From Hyphomicrobiales bacterium (GTDB lineage Bacteria > Pseudomonadota > Alphaproteobacteria > Rhizobiales > Rhizobiaceae): a stretch of 64,000 nt of DNA. The position numbers and the translations under genes are program-made. The notes beneath the pieces are model-generated. The model saw nothing but the letters and a program-made list of their open reading frames with translations. It ran no database searches and had not been told where the DNA came from. The stretch covers positions 1 through 64,000 of the forward strand of contig UBTY01000037.1 of assembly GCA_900468535.1 (NCBI GenBank), read 5' to 3'. This document shows positions 61,707 to 64,000 of this stretch, in pieces. Each line of letters opens with the position of its first letter. Position 1 is the stretch's first letter.

Positions 61707-63053
61707 ATGCGCATCGTGGTCCGCAACAGCCCGACGCACGTGTTGGCTGAAATACCCGACAACGAGGCCGTCGCGTTGCGGGCCTGGTACGGCAACGCTG
61801 CCTCAAGAGCCGATGAGGCAATCGCGCTTTCGGCTATCCGGCGCGCCAAGGTGATGGATGGCTGGATCGAATGCGACTGCCTGGAGGCACAGCATCAGGC
61901 GTTGCTTGCACCGATCCAACAGGAACGCACCTTCACGCTGCGGCGGTTGACGCCGAAGGACAATGACCCCGGTCGGCATGAGGAGCGGCCAAACCACGCC
62001 CTTGACTGCCCGTTCCACGTTGACAGGGACGCCAGCCCCGCCCTTATTGACCGCAGCTTTCATCTTCGCCCTCTGCCGAGAACCGACCGCTCGTACATCG
62101 ATGCCCTTCCCGCCATTCCTGATCGCCTGGCCGATGTCTCAGGTCAGGATCTCGCGCTACCGAGCGAACGAAACGACCGGCCGTCCAGACTCGGTGGCGT
62201 GCTATGGCGGATGCTTAATAGGGCGGGTACGAACTTGATCCCGCCGTTGCAGGATGGTGTTGATTTCACCCTGGCCAATCAACTCTTGCGCCTGCGCTCG
62301 GCCGCGCGGGAGCTGAGGGTGCTCAGGACCTGGACGTTGAACGCGCTTCTGTCGACTTGGGGCCCCGACTATTGGAATTCGGATAGCCGCTGGCAGCAGC
62401 TGCTTGCGACCTCGCGCCGCGACTGGCCGGAGGGACTTCGCCGCACCGGCTTCATGCTGTTGCTTTCGACCGGCGTCTCCACGCAAGCCATCATGCCGGC
62501 ATCCACCTCGCGGACAATCGACATCCTCTCCAAGGTGCGACAGCCGCTTCGGGGCGACCCGGCAAGGCGAGGACCATTCCTGACGCTGCTGAACGTGGAC
62601 TTTCAAGAGGACGATGAGGGCCCGGTTCGGGCTGTGCAAGCCTACGCCCAACCGGTCTACAATGGCGATACGCTCTTTCCCGTCGAGTCCGGATTTGAGC
62701 GCGACGTTTCCCATCTGCTGCTTTGGCTTCAGCAATCGCTGTTCGATGCTGCTCCAGAACTCCGGATCTCCATTATCAAGCCGCTCTTCGCCATAGAAAC
62801 GCCCATAGGCCTGTGCAGGCCAGACTTCGTTTTGGAGATGACTTATCGAGATCAGCCACCGCGCAGATTGCTCATCGAGGCCTTCGGGATGGAGACTGAG
62901 GAATATCGGGACGCCAAGGAAAAAACGATCCCGCGAATGAAACATCTCGGGCCGATCTTTGCTGTTTCTCCCGAGGATCTTACCGAGGCGAATTCCGAAC
63001 GGACTGGGCGCCGGCTGCAGGCGTGGGTCATCGACAAAATAGGCAATGGCTGA
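61707..63053 (+). CDS. DUF1173-like protein with PD-(D/E)XK-type C-terminal region
   Basis: A 448-residue soluble protein. A zinc-site-like cluster near residues 57-105 (ECDCLEAQH ... LDCPFH) is followed by a helical middle. A C-terminal block (CRPDFVLEM, then RLLIEAFGMETEEYRDAKE) has the D...ExA...K spacing of PD-(D/E)XK nucleases. The overall plan matches what I recall of DUF1173 proteins on integrative elements and plasmids; function unknown. Its last 200 bp overlap a gene on the other strand. Confidence 0.65.
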   Translation: MRIVVRNSPTHVLAEIPDNEAVALRAWYGNAASRADEAIALSAIRRAKVMDGWIECDCLEAQHQALLAPIQQERTFTLRRLTPKDNDPGRHEERPNHALDCPFHVDRDASPALIDRSFHLRPLPRTDRSYIDALPAIPDRLADVSGQDLALPSERNDRPSRLGGVLWRMLNRAGTNLIPPLQDGVDFTLANQLLRLRSAARELRVLRTWTLNALLSTWGPDYWNSDSRWQQLLATSRRDWPEGLRRTGFMLLLSTGVSTQAIMPASTSRTIDILSKVRQPLRGDPARRGPFLTLLNVDFQEDDEGPVRAVQAYAQPVYNGDTLFPVESGFERDVSHLLLWLQQSLFDAAPELRISIIKPLFAIETPIGLCRPDFVLEMTYRDQPPRRLLIEAFGMETEEYRDAKEKTIPRMKHLGPIFAVSPEDLTEANSERTGRRLQAWVIDKIGNG

Positions 63054-63466
63054 GACTGCGCCGGAACAAATGGACGATGATCGGCGCAACAAGATGGTTG
63101 GGCGGCTAGATTCTCACGCCTTTTGCTATGGCTGTGGCGAACCGCCATCAGCTCGGATTCGGCTGCCTCGAGCAGAGCGCTCTGAACACGAGACCCGATC
63201 TCCGGCGGGCAGGTCCCGAACATGGTGCATACAAGCTCGTCTGCGAGTTCGGCAATCGTGGGCGCCAGGCCTGTCGGAAAGAGCCGGTCCAGGTCTTTTG
63301 CATCCGCCCCTAGGCGTTCGAGTTCGGCTTTGATGGCGCGCTTTTCCACTGCACGCTCCTTGACCATCAGCCAGAGACCAGCGTTAGCCTTGGCCGCAGC
63401 AACAATTCTTTGGATACTCTCGTCTTTCAAAAGACCTCGATTTGGGAGGTATCGGATTTCGCCCAC
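62852..63466 (-). CDS. unknown helical protein, 3' end overlapping the convergent gene
   Basis: A 204-residue frame. The first ~125 residues look genuine: GEIRYLPNRGLLKDESIQRI, then AELADELVCTMFGTCPPEIG and a long helix. The GTG start at 63466 follows an excellent ribosome site (GGAAGGAGG). The last ~70 residues lie antisense to the DUF1173-like gene, are Ser/Arg-rich, and are probably not conserved; a frameshift may have removed the original stop. Family not recognised. Confidence 0.55.
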   Translation of the reverse strand: MGEIRYLPNRGLLKDESIQRIVAAAKANAGLWLMVKERAVEKRAIKAELERLGADAKDLDRLFPTGLAPTIAELADELVCTMFGTCPPEIGSRVQSALLEAAESELMAVRHSHSKRRENLAAQPSCCADHRPFVPAQSQPLPILSMTHACSRRPVRSEFASVRSSGETAKIGPRCFIRGIVFSLASRYSSVSIPKASMSNLRGG

Positions 63467-63589
63467 GCTATTTCCTCCTTCCGTCAGCTCCAATTGAAAT
63501 TGGTCAATGCTGCTTCCCAGCCCCGAGTGACATGCCGCGCTTCAGGCCATGCTGTCTGCCTACGCAAACGGGTCTTCGGCATCGTCGTG

Positions 63590-64000
63590 TTACGGGCCCT
63601 CTTCGCGCAGCGGATCGCGAGCGCGGTCGACAAATTCGCGCAGAAATGCTTTCGAGCTATCTTCCGTGAGGCGCTCGGAGAGGGTTCCGATCAAGAGCTC
63701 GACATCTGCGTTCAATTCTATCGGGTCGAACGAGCCTGCATCCGCCTGCTCAAAGATTGCGTCGTTCAGGGCCTTGATGTCCGTACCGAATGCGCCACGG
63801 ACATCCTGTCGCCGCAGAATAGCTGAGGTGGGGGGATCTCCAGCCTCATCCTGAATATGCGAAGGCCGTCGAACTCGATCCCGTTTTCCTCGTGGAGAGC
63901 CTGGATACACACTGCGGTCCAACTTTGCCTGATCCAGCTCGATATGGGCGTCGTCGACCCGGATGGCGCCTGAACCGCGCGCTGCGCCGCGGTTTCCTTC
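63590..64000 (-). CDS. unknown protein, partial at window edge, possibly frameshifted
   Basis: The frame is open from the right edge to 63590. The edge part (AIRVDDAHIELDQAKLD) and the end (GTDIKALNDAIFEQADAG, ELLIGTLSERLTED) look like protein. The middle (YPGSPRGKRDRVRRPS) does not, whereas another frame there reads IQALHEENGIEFDGLRIFRM. This suggests two compensating frameshifts or a decayed gene. No family recognised. It is followed 123 bp later by the gene starting at 63466. Confidence 0.4.
   Translation of the reverse strand, partial: EGNRGAARGSGAIRVDDAHIELDQAKLDRSVYPGSPRGKRDRVRRPSHIQDEAGDPPTSAILRRQDVRGAFGTDIKALNDAIFEQADAGSFDPIELNADVELLIGTLSERLTEDSSKAFLREFVDRARDPLREEGP

Overview
The window looks like accessory DNA, probably a large plasmid, from an alphaproteobacterium of the Rhizobiaceae (Rhizobium, Sinorhizobium or Agrobacterium type). 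The evidence is the rhizobial fixNOQP-fixGHIS block, a FixL-type heme sensor kinase with a FixK regulator, an ALAS-type hemA, cycHJKL-style cytochrome c maturation genes, and a relaxase/ParA mobilisation module. No tRNA, rRNA, CRISPR array or housekeeping gene was seen. Assignments rest on reading motifs, not on database searches.

Region 1 (1-7.5 kb): the 3' end of cytochrome b and a complete cytochrome c1 (a bc1 complex), a copper group (CopC-CopD fusion, YcnI-like protein, pseudoazurin), a DUF1275 membrane protein and several poorly supported small ORFs.

Region 2 (7.6-19.6 kb): microaerobic control and respiration. A hybrid FixL (PAS, heme PAS, kinase, receiver) and FixK sit divergent from fixNOQP (cbb3 oxidase), followed by fixGHIS (its assembly and copper supply) and a second Crp/Fnr regulator.

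Region 3 (19.7-34.1 kb): a broken chemoreceptor gene, an OmpR-type response regulator that could be the FxkR partner of hybrid FixL, ccmIEFH, a CBS-BON protein, ccmCDG on the other strand, a second chemoreceptor remnant, hemA, a PAS-GGDEF-EAL protein and a second pseudoazurin.

Region 4 (34.2-48 kb): nosRZDFYLX for N2O reduction, a ferritin-like protein divergent from nosR, an ABC exporter overlapping hemC, and a LuxR-type regulator.

Ten TTGAY-N4-RTCAA palindromes (FNR/FixK-type boxes) precede the pseudoazurin, fixN, fixG, ccmI, the CBS-BON gene, ccmC, hemA, nosR/ferritin-like, ABC-hemC and LuxR units. Regions 1-4 therefore read as one low-oxygen regulon. It couples bc1 and pseudoazurin electron delivery, a high-affinity oxidase and N2O reductase with the heme, cytochrome c and copper supply they need. 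No nitrate, nitrite or NO reductase gene is present here.

Region 5 (48-49.4 kb): a junction of dead mobile-element pieces (IS21 istA and istB, a tyrosine recombinase, an IS3 orfA fragment).

Region 6 (49.8-64 kb): mobilisation and unknown genes. It holds a polytopic membrane protein with a helical N-terminal domain, an alpha/beta hydrolase, and a leftward unit of membrane protein, ParA, ribbon-helix-helix-like protein, accessory protein and relaxase. Divergent from that unit is a tightly coupled six-gene operon of exported or membrane-anchored proteins, three of them related to staphylococcal nuclease but without its catalytic residues. An XRE regulator, a small membrane protein and a nuclease-like gene follow. 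This part is the least understood and the best place to look for something undescribed.
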